From assembly GCF_000219625.1 (NCBI RefSeq), contig NC_018213.1:2164055-2228054 (forward strand): a stretch of DNA of 64,000 nt. The letters are read 5' to 3'. Below are positions 43,501-55,600 of the stretch, in pieces (position 1 is the first letter of the stretch; each line of letters starts with the position of its first letter). The notes beneath the pieces are model-generated. The model searched no databases. It saw nothing but the letters and a program-made list of their open reading frames with translations, and was not told where the DNA came from. A program made the position numbers and the translations under genes. The DNA is from Zymoseptoria tritici IPO323. Taxonomy: Eukaryota; Ascomycota; Dothideomycetes; Mycosphaerellales; Mycosphaerellaceae.

Positions 43501-45460
43501 CAGAATAACCTATAGTATAACTATGTATCTATGCCGAATAATCGGAGGGATAAGTACGGAGTAAGCCCTATAATATAGACGAGTACGTTCGTAGAGCATT
43601 CGCGAAGTAATCGCACTTAAGTAGATACTAACTAAGCTCTAGAGCGTAAAAGTTAAAAGTTAAAAGTCGATAGTTAGGAGCTAAAAATATTAAGAGCTAA
43701 CTATCGTAGTATCCCCTCGAGCGCGAATGCACCGCGAACGTACTACGACTAGCCTCGTAAAAATCGCGGCACCGTCTCCGCTACCGGAATTCGAATGCCT
43801 ACGTCCGACGTCCTCGTTCCGCCGTCTATTTACTTATTAGGCCCTTCTACCTCTACCTTAACCCCTTCCTTCCCCTATAACACCTTAACCTCGCGCTGTT
43901 CCCTCCCCTTACTAGGCTTAGCTAGTCGTTCGTAATAAGAAGGACGGTAAAGGCGATGTTTACCTCGAACGCGCGGTGTAGAATTCTACCGCGGAAAGGC
44001 GGAGTTTGTTACTATTATAGATGCTAAGGCGTCCCCTAAGTAGGCGCACTTCCCTAAGTAGGCGCATTACGGTAGAGTAGCGTAGGCGGTGTATATATAT
44101 ACTACGACGCTACTACGACGCTAACGGCGTCGTAGACGGCGTCCCTATCTATATATACCCCCCCTCCTAGTTAAATACCCCCCTCCTAGTCCGCTAGTAT
44201 AGAAGGGTAGCTATAACGACGAGGATAACAGCTAGGTAGAAGACGGACGTATTAGGCCGCTCCCTCCGCTCCTCCGCTCCTCCTTCCTCTAACGAACGAC
44301 TAGCCTAGCCTAGTAGCGGGGGGATATATAGCTAGGTTTAAGGTGTAGCAAAGAAGGAACGTTTAGAGGAGTAGATTAGCGGTAGAGTTCGCTCGCGCCG
44401 ACGTAGTAGCGCGTTCGCGCCGCGTTCTATATATATATACGGCCGACGCTCGATATATATATACGGCTAACGCCTCCGACTTACTTACCTAATTCGGCGC
44501 TTATTAGTCGCCCGTATTAATTCGGAAAATAGATCGTAAGACCGCTAGTTACCGCCTTCGTAGTACCGAGAACTCTCCGTCTAAAGCATTAGACTTTAAT
44601 AACACTCCTCGGCTATATAATAATAGCTATATCGACTACTACCGTAGCATCGGACTTCGATAAAACACTATAGCTATATAATAATAGCTATATCGACTAC
44701 CGCCGTAGCATCGGACTTCGATAAAACACTATAGCTATATAACAATAGCTACATCGACTACCGCCGTAGCATCGGACTTCGATAAAACACTATAGCTATA
44801 TAATAATAGCTATATCGACTACCGCCGTAGTATCGGACTTCGATAAAATACTATAGCTATATAATAATAGCTATATCGACTACCGCCGTAGCATCGGACT
44901 TCGATAAAACTCTATAGCTATATAACAATAGCTATATCGACGTACGTAGCGATTCCGACGAGAGCGACGATAAGCTAATCTACTAGTAAGACTCTATTAA
45001 CATCCGACACTATACCGACCGGCTAAGCCTAGTAGGAGGGTAACGTACGGATAAGGCGTTATAGGGGAAGGAAGGAGTAGAGATAGAGTTAAGGAGTAGA
45101 TTAGTGGACTAGTAGAGTTCGCTCGCGCGGACGTAGTAGCGCGTTCGTAGCGCGTTCGATATTTATACTACTAACGCCGCCTTAAGCTCTCTCCCTCTTA
45201 TAAAGAAGCTACTACCGTAGCAACGCACCGACTAGCTCTAGCTCTAGCTCCGGCTCTAGCCTTAGCTCTCTAGCGGCGGTAACGGTGGATTAGCTAATGC
45301 TATAGCGGTTAATAAGGACGATAACATAGAGGAAGGGCGAGGGGGTCGGTAGTATATTAACGGTAAAGCTAGAGAGAGATAGAAGTTAGAATAATTTATA
45401 TGTTTCTAACTATTATATAGGAGATATCGATACGAGCCTACTACGAACATACCGCGAACG
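40531..45460. other. RIP-mutated repeat DNA, unidentified elements
   Basis: TpA-rich DNA with frequent GAACG/ACGAACGC motifs. A minus-strand frame near 41380-41060 (for example ILISKFEQFKDYEVRL) and another near 41830-41560 look like remnants of coding DNA, but I could not assign them to a transposon family. No terminal repeats were found. Confidence 0.4.
44590..44945 (+). repeat. About 61-bp tandem array in RIP-mutated DNA
   Basis: About five to six copies of a unit that includes TATAGCTATATAATAATAGC and GTAGCATCGGACTTCGATAA. Copies differ mainly by C/T or A/G transitions. Each unit contains the palindrome ATAGCTAT twice. Confidence 0.8.
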
Positions 45461-45689
45461 CACTATAATCGCTTACGCCGGAGCTCTATCGTTAAAGGAT
45501 TAATAGGCGGCTTTATAGCTTTAGTAACACGCTACTTCTTACGACGTAGTTGCTACAGCGATTCCGGAGGTTAAAACTCTAGAACCTCCTCGTTCTAACT
45601 AGGCTTAGTAACAGACTGCGATACACTTAGAGTCGGCCATATTATGCCTAATGCTAGTGTCGGTGCCGGTGCCGGTACATAGCGTTTAA

Positions 45690-46345
45690 GGTCCGCGAGT
45701 ATAATAGTTAGCAACTGCTAACTATTAACTACAAAGAGCCTATCGTTAGCCTCGTCTCCGGCGTTTAATAAGGCGCTTAGCGAGGCCTTCGTAGTAGTGT
45801 AGTCTTTAATAAACGAGGGGGAATTTAATTCCTCCTCTACTACGTCCGAGTCCTCTTCCTTAGGTAATTCGTAGGGGCTCGTTATTAAATTAATCTTGCC
45901 TTCGCGGAACAGCCTCGCCTAGCGATCTATCTGTACGACTACAACCTTTACTAGATACCGCTTACGAAGATCCCCTTTAGTCTTAGGCTCCGGCATAAAC
46001 GCCTATAAGCACTTAGCTGCTTCTCCGGAATTAAGCGCCTCCCTATTAATATTTGTTAGCTTAGAGGTCTTTAAATAGAAGCTCTCTACTACGTCGGCTT
46101 TAAAGAAGTCCTCTATGTGCTCCTTAGGCTACATTAAGGCTTTTATTCTAGTCCGGTATAGGAGGAATTTAATAAAGTTATACTTCCTTCCGGCGAGGTC
46201 TATATCCTTCTACGTAAAGCTGTCTACTTTCTCCTCGTCGGGCTTATTAGGATCTACTACTTCGAAGTCTTCCTTATTATTAGCGTTGTAATTATAGCGC
46301 TAGAACTAGATACGTAGTCGGACATAGAAGAACTCGACCTAAGGT
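45690..46345 (-). pseudogene. Decayed unknown protein
   Basis: I do not recognise it. One minus-strand register holds for over 200 codons with only TAG stops: EDFEVVDPNKPDEEKVDSFT, DIDLAGRKYNFIKFLLYRTR, KEHIEDFFKADVVESFYLKT, TKGDLRKRYLVKVVVVQIDR and an acidic end (LPKEEDSDVVEEELNS). It is highly charged with no membrane segment. It could be an accessory or gag-like product of one of the surrounding elements. Confidence 0.4.
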
Positions 46346-47159
46346 TGTTAAGCCTACTTGCCCTTTCCCCTTCCTCTACTTATTATCTTCTACGGCGACG
46401 GACTCGGACTCTAAGTAGTTAGTTCCTCTCTATACGAACGGGGACGGCTACCGGTACTATATTAGGCTAGACGTTGCTATGTCCTCGAGATGCTTGTCTA
46501 GCGGTGTTGTTCGGCCTTATTAGGAAGGGAGGCAAATAAGGTCGTAGAAGATTACGTCGTAGCCGGTCGGGCGGCGTTCGTAACAGCGTTCGTACCGCTT
46601 ACATAAGCTAGATTAGAGCGGCTACAGTCTCTATAGCACTACTCCGACGGTAGTACGTTATGTAGTAGGGCGGTAGTAGTGTAGAATAGACCGATTACGC
46701 GTAGTATAGCTATAGTAGATAGGAGAACGGAGTCGGTATCGAGACTCGAGCGGCAGTAATATAGTATATAAAGGCTAAGGGAAGAAGGAGATTATTAAGG
46801 GAATAGGGACGAGGGATGTTAAGGAGATTAGGGCGAGGGATAATACGCTACGAACGCTAGTCGAACGCTATACGAGCGGGGTCTTATATACCTCGTAGGC
46901 TACTCCGATCTAGCTCTAATTAGAGCGATCGCTATCGTACTTATCCGGCCTATCCGAAGCGGTACGATCGCGGCGATTCGTATAGTGTTCGCACTACTTT
47001 CTTAGGCGGGTAGAGCGTCCTTGCTTATCTATACTTCCTCGACCCTTTATCGCCCTCCGTTCGTAGCTATTCGCTAAGTGTTCGCATCGATCCGCTAGGA
47101 CGAAGGAGTTTAAACGTAATATACGTAACACTCGTACCTAGTATCGCTATAAAGGATTA

Positions 47160-48077
47160 TTAGTACACAACGATAACGCATAAGGCAAGAAGAGCTATAG
47201 TAGAAGACTAGCGTAACTAGATCTTAGTACGCATTGCCGACGGCACTACACAGCCTACCGTCTTAAAGGACCTTAAGGAGCTACAAGGCATTAATTTGCC
47301 TCTACGAACGCTATAACGATATCTCTACGAATAGGGCGTTCGAACCCCAAAAGTACGGCCGGCGGTAGAGGACATAGCTCTTCTCCGAGAGTAGATTACC
47401 TACTACTTCTATGTCTACTACATAAAGGATAAAGAGGCCGTCGCCCTTATCGAATATATAGGCTTTACTATTAGCATCGACCGCTTAATGCGTATACGGA
47501 AGGAGATAGGACTATATAAGTAGGTCGCCGCCGCGGATCGAGAGGCTACGGAGGCTAGCATCCGGCTTATGCTTCGTAAGGAGCTAGATAACGGCTCGAT
47601 CGAGGACTTTGGCCGCCGCTTCTTATATAAGCATATAAGGATAAGGTAGAACGTCGTTAGCTAGACGAGGGTGTATAAGATCCTAAGGGAGCTAAACCTA
47701 GAGGGCATTAGATTCCGTAGAGAGCGTAGTAGGAGACATTAAGGCGCTGTCGTACTACTAGGACCTAACTATACCTAGTTAATAGACGCCTATTATAAGC
47801 TTAAATACTTTGGCATCTAGGTCTATAGCTGCGTAGATACATACTCCCGCCAAATCGTCTAGATCTATATCGGAATTACCGGCAGAACGTAGGTATCGAC
47901 CTAGGTATAATACATAAGTATAGTTAAGAAAGGCGGCGTTATGTAAGCACGAATACTCCGCGAACAGGCCGCGAGCTAACCCTCTATAGCCCTTAGGTAC
48001 TTTAAAGTAACCGCGGCGGAGAGACTCGCTACGTTACGGACGCTTATCTCTCCTTACGGCGGCAGCTCTACTACGAC
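47160..48077 (+). pseudogene. Integrase-core (DDE) protein of a Ginger-like element, truncated by the Gypsy insertion
   Basis: Plus-strand frame with TAG stops. It reads DGTTQPTVLKDLKELQGINL, then a helical linker, RRFLYKHIRIR, TRVYKILRELNLEGIRFRRE, and the core GPNYT-stop-LIDAYYKLKYFGI. The next stretch is VYSCVDTYSRQIV-stop-IYIGITGRT. The GPNYxWxIDxYxKL and YSRxIVWIYVGITGRT signatures are those of fungal and animal integrase-core proteins related to Ginger transposons. The first two acidic catalytic positions (Asp of LIDAY and CVDTYSR) can be seen; the Glu-bearing end is missing because the LTR starts at 48082. I cannot exclude a retrotransposon origin. Confidence 0.6.
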
Positions 48078-48081
48078 CTAG
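48078..48081 (+). repeat. 4-bp TSD of the Gypsy element (CTAG)
   Basis: It also occurs at 61860-61863 directly after the other LTR. Four bases alone are weak, but both LTR ends have the expected TG...CA. Confidence 0.6.
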
Positions 48082-48382
48082 TGTGAGGGGGGAACTTCCA
48101 AAGGTTCCGATCTCCCGCGGATAGTAGCAGTACGGACGTACGAGGTAGCATAGGGGGCAAAAAGGGCGGTAAACTGTACAATTAGAGTAAAAGGTAGGGG
48201 GGGCAAAAGAGGTAGTATTAAGAGCTCTGTACTGTTAGGCCTCGTATGCGTGTCGAAGGTCCTTCCGGAGGTGCTAGTAGTCGATGTCCTGTTCCTCCGT
48301 AGGTCGATGTCTTTCTCCGACCTATATACGAAGCTAAAGCTAGATACAGACTACACGTAATAGTGCGATATTCCCTACTACA
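48082..48382 (-). repeat. 3' LTR of the Gypsy element
   Basis: On the minus strand it starts TGTAGTAGGG and ends with CA. It is about 300 bp and differs from the other LTR mainly by transitions plus a small indel. Confidence 0.92.
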
Positions 48383-48396
48383 TCTGTCCCCCTCCT
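48383..48396 (-). other. Polypurine tract
   Basis: AGGAGGGGGACAGA on the minus strand, immediately before the 3' LTR, as needed for plus-strand priming in reverse transcription. Confidence 0.75.
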
Positions 48397-48676
48397 GTAG
48401 TGTCTAACCTAGACACTACAAGAACCTAAACTATACCATTGTGTACGCTTAAAGCGTAAAAACCCTCTAGATCTAGTACTAGCGTCGTCCTTTTTAACTT
48501 GTTGCTAACATAGACTATCCCTATCCTCGGGTTTTGCACCTACTACGTATGTCTATCGTATGCATTGTAGCTAAAACAAAAGAAACAAAACAAAAGAAAT
48601 AACAAAAAGAAAAAAGAACCTTAAAACAAGCGCTAGTGCAGAAAACAGCCGCTCCTTATGTCCTGTTCGTACTAAA

Positions 48677-48714
48677 TGTTTCCTAGACCCGATGCGGATT
48701 TTAGGTCTAGCAAA
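48677..48714. repeat. Palindrome copy 1 (TGTTTCCTAGACC/GGTCTAGCAAA)
   Basis: Inverted arms separated by about 14 nt, between the 3' LTR and the end of ORF3. Confidence 0.7.
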
Positions 48715-51700
48715 GGCTATAAGCCTATCGCTAAGTACTATCCTCCTACTATATGTCGCGTCTAGGTACGCGCTTACTATCCTTGCCGATAAGTAAGTTA
48801 GGGACTTCCTAAGGTACTATAATGTCTACTTCTCCCTACCTAAGCAGCTTACGTTCCCTGTCGTCTACATCGTTAGGCGCGACTTTAGCTAGTAGAGGTT
48901 AGTGCTTCTAGAAGTCGGTCGGATGCTTGTCCTTAGCGTTGTAGTACGACTAGTTACCGAACGTATTCCGCTCTACGTACTTAATATCCTTATAGTTTGC
49001 CTTTACTCGAGCTATAGTCGCATCTCGCTACTTCTTAATCTATGCCCTTAGATCGATAACATTAAGGCGTATAAGCTTCTCTAATTCGACGACAACTCTA
49101 GGGCTCTCCTACTTCTCGTAAGTAACAAGTATAGCAGCAATGTAGTTATTAGGTATTAAAGACACAGCCGTAGGGAAGGCGTAAGGAATCTTGCCGTACT
49201 TGTTAATAAGCCCGGAGGGTGTCTTGTCGGGGGCAGTTAGGTCTATATAAGCTTTACGTAGCATCTCCTAGTTACTAGCTTCGGCATATTCGAGAGAACT
49301 ATCTGCATATACAGCTACGAACTAGGGAAGAATTGTTCGACATTCGGTCTCCGCCTTAGTATCGACACTATATAGCAGATGCGGAACCGTAATGCGAACA
49401 TTAAATACCTTATAAGGAACGTGTTCCTACTTAAGCTTATAGCGATCTAGGAAGTGTTGCGGTAGCACCGTAGAATCGATCTTCTGTACTACTCCGTCTA
49501 CGCAGTTGTTAGCCTTTATCTACTAGTACTATTCTTAGAAGATCTCCTTCTCGTGCATCCTCTTAACGAGCACCGTACAGTCCTTCTTGCCCTCGTCTGT
49601 TAAGGAGACCGTACCTTAAATTTGGTTAATACCGCGATTCTCCTCGACTATACGGCTAACCGTAAGGTCGATATGCTTAAAGGTAGTGTTGTCGCCCTTC
49701 TTAGTGCTTTTAGCGTAGTATAGGTACGACACTAGCCGGTGCTTATAGTTACCTCGCAGAAGAACATATAGCAGCTAGTATAAAATGTCCTAGCGGATAA
49801 GCTGCTAGATCTAAGAGTAGCACATCGTGCGAAGCTATCCGTAGTTAGGCTAGCTATTAATTTCGCGCTAATGCTATAAGTATATGTCTATTTCCTTATT
49901 AATAATCTTGCAAAGGGCCTTGTCCTATCCGATCTACGCGAAGAGGGGAATGTTAAGTATGCTATTTCTCTTAAACTCGTTCTCCTAACCGGCCGTTAAG
50001 TATATCGCTTAGCGAGCCTTATTAAAGAAGCCGTTAAAGTTAAGCTAGCCGAGTTCTCTACGTAGGACGTTATTGTCGAAGCGGTACGGCCTAAGGAAGT
50101 CTGATAGTCGAGACGGACAAGCATCTTTAAACTACATCTTATACGTCTCGGAACCTATCTTTAGCTAGCTAAGCTTATACGTATTATACTTAAGGGTAGT
50201 AAGTCTGAAGAGCGTGTTGTTCTTTGCTATTACATTCCCGGTCTTTACCTTAATTCCGAAGTATCGAAGCAGGTCCCTCGCATAATTGTAGCATAGGAAC
50301 GTGCACTTATCCTTTAGCTTCGTACTGTCCGGATATAGTAGCTACAGGCATCGAAATAGCTGGTTCGGGGTAGCAAGACGTTGCGAGAGCGGAAGCCTCC
50401 TTAGGCTATTAATCGTAGCGATAATTTAAGGTAAGGCGTCCTTATAATTATAGGTCGTATTTGTAGGTTCCGTAATAGGCATACCGAGAGCGATCTATGT
50501 TTTAGTTACTACCTAACTTACCGAGCGAGCCCTTCCTATAGTGCGAACAATAGGAGACGCGTAGATACTCCCTCCGAGACTAGGGCTAGAAATAGATCTG
50601 CCGGAGTATAGTATTTAGGGGCGGCCGGAGCTACTCTCGGAAGGGGTACCGCGCATAGGAAGACTACCGAGATTAGCTAGCTTTTCCTTAGTTTTAGACT
50701 GCGTACTTATAGCGGGAGGTGCTTCGATCTGCTTCTAAGTGTTAGATCCGGACGTAATTTCCTTCTCCTTTCCCTTAGTCTTGTAGGGTACTATCTACCT
50801 ACGACTATCTATGTGCTAGTTGTACGTGTTGCGTACGATGTTAATCTACTCCTACGTAGGGCGATCGATTCCTCCTAGTTTAGCGACTGTAAAGAAGTCC
50901 TTAGTAGTGTACTTAGTCCCTCTCGGATCCGAATAACCCTGTCCTACGCCCTAACTGTACTAACGAATGTATTCTCGTAAAATAAGCATAGCTACTGTCG
51001 TACCCTTATCGGACTACGTCTTGTACTTCGAAGCTAGCTTTCGAATCTCTTTTGCTATGTTCTCGGATTTATACACGTATTGCCTTAGTTCCGGGTTTGT
51101 ATCTATTACGTCCTATCCCTATTCTTTTGTAAGGGCGTTGTAAATGCCCTTCTTACGGTTGCGGGTCCTCCTGCTATCCGTAGCTGCTGCTACTAGCCTC
51201 GGATAAGTAGCTGCAATACTGTCCTGTCTAGTAATCCTCCCGGTTCCTAAGGTAATAGGGACCCGGTTTATCTATACGAAATCCTACATACCTACTGCAA
51301 ACTCTGCTGCTTTTTCTAATCCTAATTCTAAGGTATTAACGATGTCTAACACTACTCGCTCGCGGTCCGCGTCTAGCATGCTCTTAAGGAGACTCTCGAG
51401 TTTTCCTAGCTCTCTAGTGTTCTACGCAGTCGAGAAGGCTATACGCATTTCTTTATTGTTTGTTAAGGGTGCGCTCCGGAGGCGAGCTAGGATGTTGTCT
51501 ATGTCGGTAGTAGTATGCGCAGTTGCGCTCGTTGTTAAGGTTTGTTGTATGCGCTCGGTGCGCTTGTATCGTTTCGAAGCTGTTTTTGCGCTAATGCGCT
51601 TAGGTAGTATGTATATTGTTTTGCGCTAATGCGCTCGGTTGGTATATATGTTGTTTTGCGCTAATGCGCTCGGTTAGTATATATGTTGTTTTACGCTAAT
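48715..51700 (-). pseudogene. Long third reading frame (ORF3) of the Gypsy element, unknown function
   Basis: I do not recognise it. One minus-strand register was checked at three places (51352, 49978 and 49267) and is the same, so almost 1,000 codons stay in frame, broken only by TAG/TAA. The N-terminal part is helical and charged (LGKLESLLKSMLDADRERVV, DIVNTLELGLEKAAEFAVGM, SRRTRNRKKGIYNALTKE). A Pro/Ser-rich middle follows (LANLGSLPMRGTPSESSGRP). The large C-terminal half looks folded (LLRYFGIKVKTGNVIAKNNT, EFKRNSILNIPLFA, RKAYIDLTAPDKTPSGLINK). No reverse transcriptase, integrase, signal peptide or membrane helix is seen, so an envelope-type protein is unlikely. The start is uncertain because short repeats lie at 51582-51720. 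It sits between integrase and the 3' LTR. Confidence 0.65.
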
Positions 51701-51720
51701 ACGCTCGGTTAGTAAGTATA
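51582..51720 (+). repeat. 35-bp tandem repeat at the head of ORF3
   Basis: Four units of 35 bp, consensus start GTTTTGCGCTAATGCGCTCG. Each contains the near-palindrome GCGCTAATGCGC. Confidence 0.8.
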
Positions 51721-51944
51721 TCGAGGGGGGGGCTCGTAGAGGGTGTTTAATTAGGTCGAAGGTCTGCGAGGACGCAGATAAGGTTTGTCTAGGAGGAAAA
51801 GGAGTCGTTAGGGGAGGTGCAAGGAGATAGGAAAGAAAGAAGATATAGTAGATGTTATAGGGAAGTCGGAGGTGTAGAGAAGATTAAGGCTATTAAGTAG
51901 GGCAAGCAGGTAGAAAGCGGGTCCCTTACTTGTTCGTAAATTGT

Positions 51945-52215
51945 GTACGTACTTATACTCGTGATTGTTAAAAGAGCTCGTAATTATTAGGAAAGGCCTG
52001 TAATTGTTATGTCGGTAATTGTTGTTCGTAAATTGTGTAGCTCGTGATTGTTAGGAAAGGCCTGTAATTGTTATGTCGGTAAATGTTATGTCGGTAATTG
52101 TTGCGCACGTAGGTGCTCGCATTAGCAGCCTCGTAATTGTGGCAGAATGTACATAATTGTCCAGGAAAAGGCAGCCTAGCCCCTAAATGTCCGAAAGGGC
52201 GACTAAGCTTCGTAA
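51945..52215 (+). repeat. Dispersed GTAATTGTTATGTCG repeats in the pol-ORF3 spacer
   Basis: The motif (T)AATTGTTATGTCGGTAA and CGTAAATTGTGTA recur six or more times in 270 bp. One 60-bp stretch is duplicated. This DNA is non-coding. Confidence 0.65.
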
Positions 52216-52327
52216 ATTGTAACTCCCTCCCCTTTAGGGTAGAGAGCGTGTGTTTAGTACGCTCTAAACAATAGTGGAACAGTCGTAGCTAGCAGAGACA
52301 CCTAGGCAATGTCCTATCCTTCGCAAA

Positions 52328-52366
52328 TGTTTACTAGACCCCTTTTTCTAAATAGTCTGGTAAACA
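52328..52366. repeat. Palindrome copy 2 (TGTTTACTAGACC/GTCTGGTAAACA)
   Basis: Lies in the spacer between integrase and ORF3. Confidence 0.75.
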
Positions 52367-52517
52367 ACTAGGCCTATCCGGTAGTACTAGCGGCGAGGAC
52401 GGAGATAAGGTCGTGCCGGGGGAGTCTTATTGTAGGCGAAAAGAGCTCCCTTTAATACAAAGAAATGTATATGTCTCTTTAGGTAATAATAATGTTTGCC
52501 CGAGAGAGCGAGCGGAG

Positions 52518-52548
52518 CCTTTGCTAGACTACCGGTCTAGAAAACAAC
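52518..52548. repeat. Palindrome copy 3 (TTTGCTAGAC/GTCTAGAAAAC)
   Basis: Lies in the integrase-ORF3 spacer; shortest loop. Confidence 0.75.
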
Positions 52549-52575
52549 TATAGTAAGCCGAGAGCATACGTCGCT

Positions 52576-52607
52576 ATGTTTGCTAGACCCTTAGTCTAGG
52601 AAACATT
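52576..52607. repeat. Palindrome copy 4 (ATGTTTGCTAGAC/GTCTAGGAAACAT)
   Basis: Lies in the integrase-ORF3 spacer, 27 bp from copy 3; arms of 13 nt. Confidence 0.8.
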
Positions 52608-52639
52608 TTAATACGAATTATAGCCGCACTTAGATTCTT

Positions 52640-55600
52640 AGGTACTATAATCGTTCTTCCGGGGATAGCGAGGATTCCCTTACCCCCTACACGATGTTCG
52701 GAGGTCCGGGAGCCGGTTCTCTATACTGTTTAGCGGCAGGGTCGTCGCCCTAAGGTAATGCCGACTCTTTATCCTTACTCTTAACACTTGTAAGCTATTT
52801 AGGGTTTAAGTCCCCGCGTGTTATCTTTTCGAGCTTATTAACATGCTCGAGGTAGTCTGTAGGGACTACCCGAAGTATGTCCCTAGACTATATACCTTAG
52901 AGCTCTACCTCGTCTAGCTCTACAATCTTGTAGGTACTAGTATCTAGGCTTATACTTATTACTCGGTAGGGCCCCTTCTATCGAAAGGACAGCTTCTCGT
53001 AAATAGACTTTCGCTCGCCTCTTTTTAATAGTACGAGCTGCCCCTTCTTAAGCAGCTTGTTATCGACATTATAGTTTATATCCTAGTACTCCTTCTAGGT
53101 ATCTCGTAGCCTACGCTATAAGGCGGTAACTTCTCTAATATCCTTCTTAGAATAGAAGATCTATCTTACTCGAGCGGCTAGCAAGTCTTCGGTCGTACGA
53201 ACCGTCTTCTAGTTAATCGTTTTCTAAGTGTCGTACCGTAGCTTAATAGGTAGGACGACATTAAATATATAGAAAAGACTTGCTAGCGTACATCCCGTAG
53301 ACCTACGAACAGTAGTACGGTCTGCCTATAGTACTGCGTAGAAAAAGGATCTCCAGCCCTTTAGCTTGCCCTGCGTATACTTTAAGAGGACGTCTAGGAT
53401 GTTAGGATATCTACGCTCGACTAGACCGTTTACTTTAGGGTAGTAGGCGGATATACGACTAAGGTTTGTATCTATTTAAGCTAGCAGTATAGGCACATCG
53501 CCGTAGTTCTTAGGCCCTCTATTAAAGAAGATCCGGTTGTAGGCTCTAGTACGTAAGAAGACGTCCTTAAAAAGAAACTTCGCGACCTACTTTAAGCTTA
53601 CACCTTAATTCTGCCCCTTATTTACGATCCTTCCTTCCGGCTATCTAGAAAGAGACTCCCTAGCTATAATAATGCTTCCGGAGCTATTAACATAAACGAT
53701 ATCTACATGCTACGACTCGCTAACATAGCTGTTATATCTTAGGTGCAGTTCCGACATACTCGCTAGTCCGGACGATCGAAGAAGACACTTAGGGCACTTT
53801 CCGACGAAATCTCGGACCTGCTTATACAGTCCCTACTAGTAATACCGACAAGCGATCTTTATATAGGTCCCTTTACGCCCTCTATAGCCGGAGGTAGGGT
53901 CCCTATAGAGGGTACGGATAATCGACTTCTACTTAGACTCCTTGTCGATAACTCTGCACAGCAGCTTATTAATTCTTTTCTAATACTACAGGCAGCGCTC
54001 CCTAACTAAGTAGCGAGATGCCCGTTTCTTAAAGGCATACTAGCTGTTCCTGTTTACTCCTACTAGTCGTCGAAGGGTTAGGAGGTAGTATGTTATATCG
54101 CAGTAGAAGTCCGAGAGGAAGCCGTTAATACTGCTCCGAATAAGTTCCTCTTCTAGCGTAGGGGTAATCTCTTCGGCCTCGACACGATTCGCGTATACTA
54201 CATATAGCGTGCTATTAATTATTTCTTCGTAGTCCTACTTATACTCCTTATCGATATTATCGGACTAAGTACGCAGTCGTCGAGACAGCGCATCTACAGC
54301 ACTATATAGTCGGCCGGGGACATACTTTATATCAAAATTAAACAGTCGTATCTATAAAAGCTACCTTATTATTACTATGTTAGGCAAGTCGGTCGGTAGT
54401 CGGTTTAACTAATAGACTAGAGTATTCGTATCTAGCTTAAGTAGGAAGTAAACACTGTAGAGATAGTACTTTAGCTTTTTTAATACCTTTAAAACACTAA
54501 GATACTTAAGTTTCCTAGCATCGAACTTTCGCTCGTTCGGCTTCTAGATGCCGCTTTTATACCGAGATAGGTGTCTTGTCTTATAGTTGTCGACATCTCG
54601 TTATATAAGGACTGCTCCGAACCTATCCCCGGATGCATTAATAGCAAGGATAATCTATCCTCCCGAAACGTAGTCTATAGTCTTAAGAGCTAGTATAGTA
54701 ACGAGAGCCTTCTTTAATTTCTCTATCGATGCGTTATGCTCGGCGGTCTAACACTAGCATATATTAGGCTTTAGTAGATTGTACAGCGGAGCTAACACCT
54801 GTGCATACTTTTTAATCTAGATGCGGAAGTACACGACCACGCCTAGGAATACTCGAACCTCCTTAGGGTTATCTAGAGCAGGCTACTCGGTAATCTTAAC
54901 GACTCGTGCTTTATTAGGGTAACGGCTATATACATTACAAACGTATCCGACAATTAGTACCCCTATCGAGAACTATCGCGACTTAAGAGCTAATATAGTA
55001 AGTCCGGCTCTCTTAATATCGGCAAGGACTACGTTAAGGTTCGTAACATATTTAGCAACCTAACGTCGGATGCCGGGCTCGGTTTCCTTGTTATCGTACG
55101 TAGTGCGTAGACCTTTAACTCTAATGTCGTCTAGAAAGGGGCGAGCTCGGTAATTTATATACTCCTAAAGGATAGTAGTTATAATCCTTTAGAACTAAGC
55201 GACCGAATTCGTTCCGCCTATAGGAATCCCTATATGCCTAAACAGCCCAAGTAGTATATAAAAGGAGGTAAGGTCCCGATAGTGCTCGGCTAGGGGTATT
55301 TAGTCGTATCTAGAGAAGAGGTCTATAAGCGAGGTAGTAGTATACCCTACGAAGTCTGCGGAAAAGGAGTCTGCGTCCGGTAGCATATTAGCATCCCTTA
55401 GCGTAACACGGTTTACTTCTATAGCTAAGTTAATAAGTCGGTACTTCTTCTCCTCCTTCTTTTCCTAGACACGCTCCCCTTCCGGTATAGGATCCTTAGC
55501 TTTTAGTAGCTTTAGGTTGTCTAGCTTCTTTTATACGATAAACTAGGGGTTCTGGTATATACTATAGGATAGCTCGATTACTCTATTGCGGGCTCGCTTA

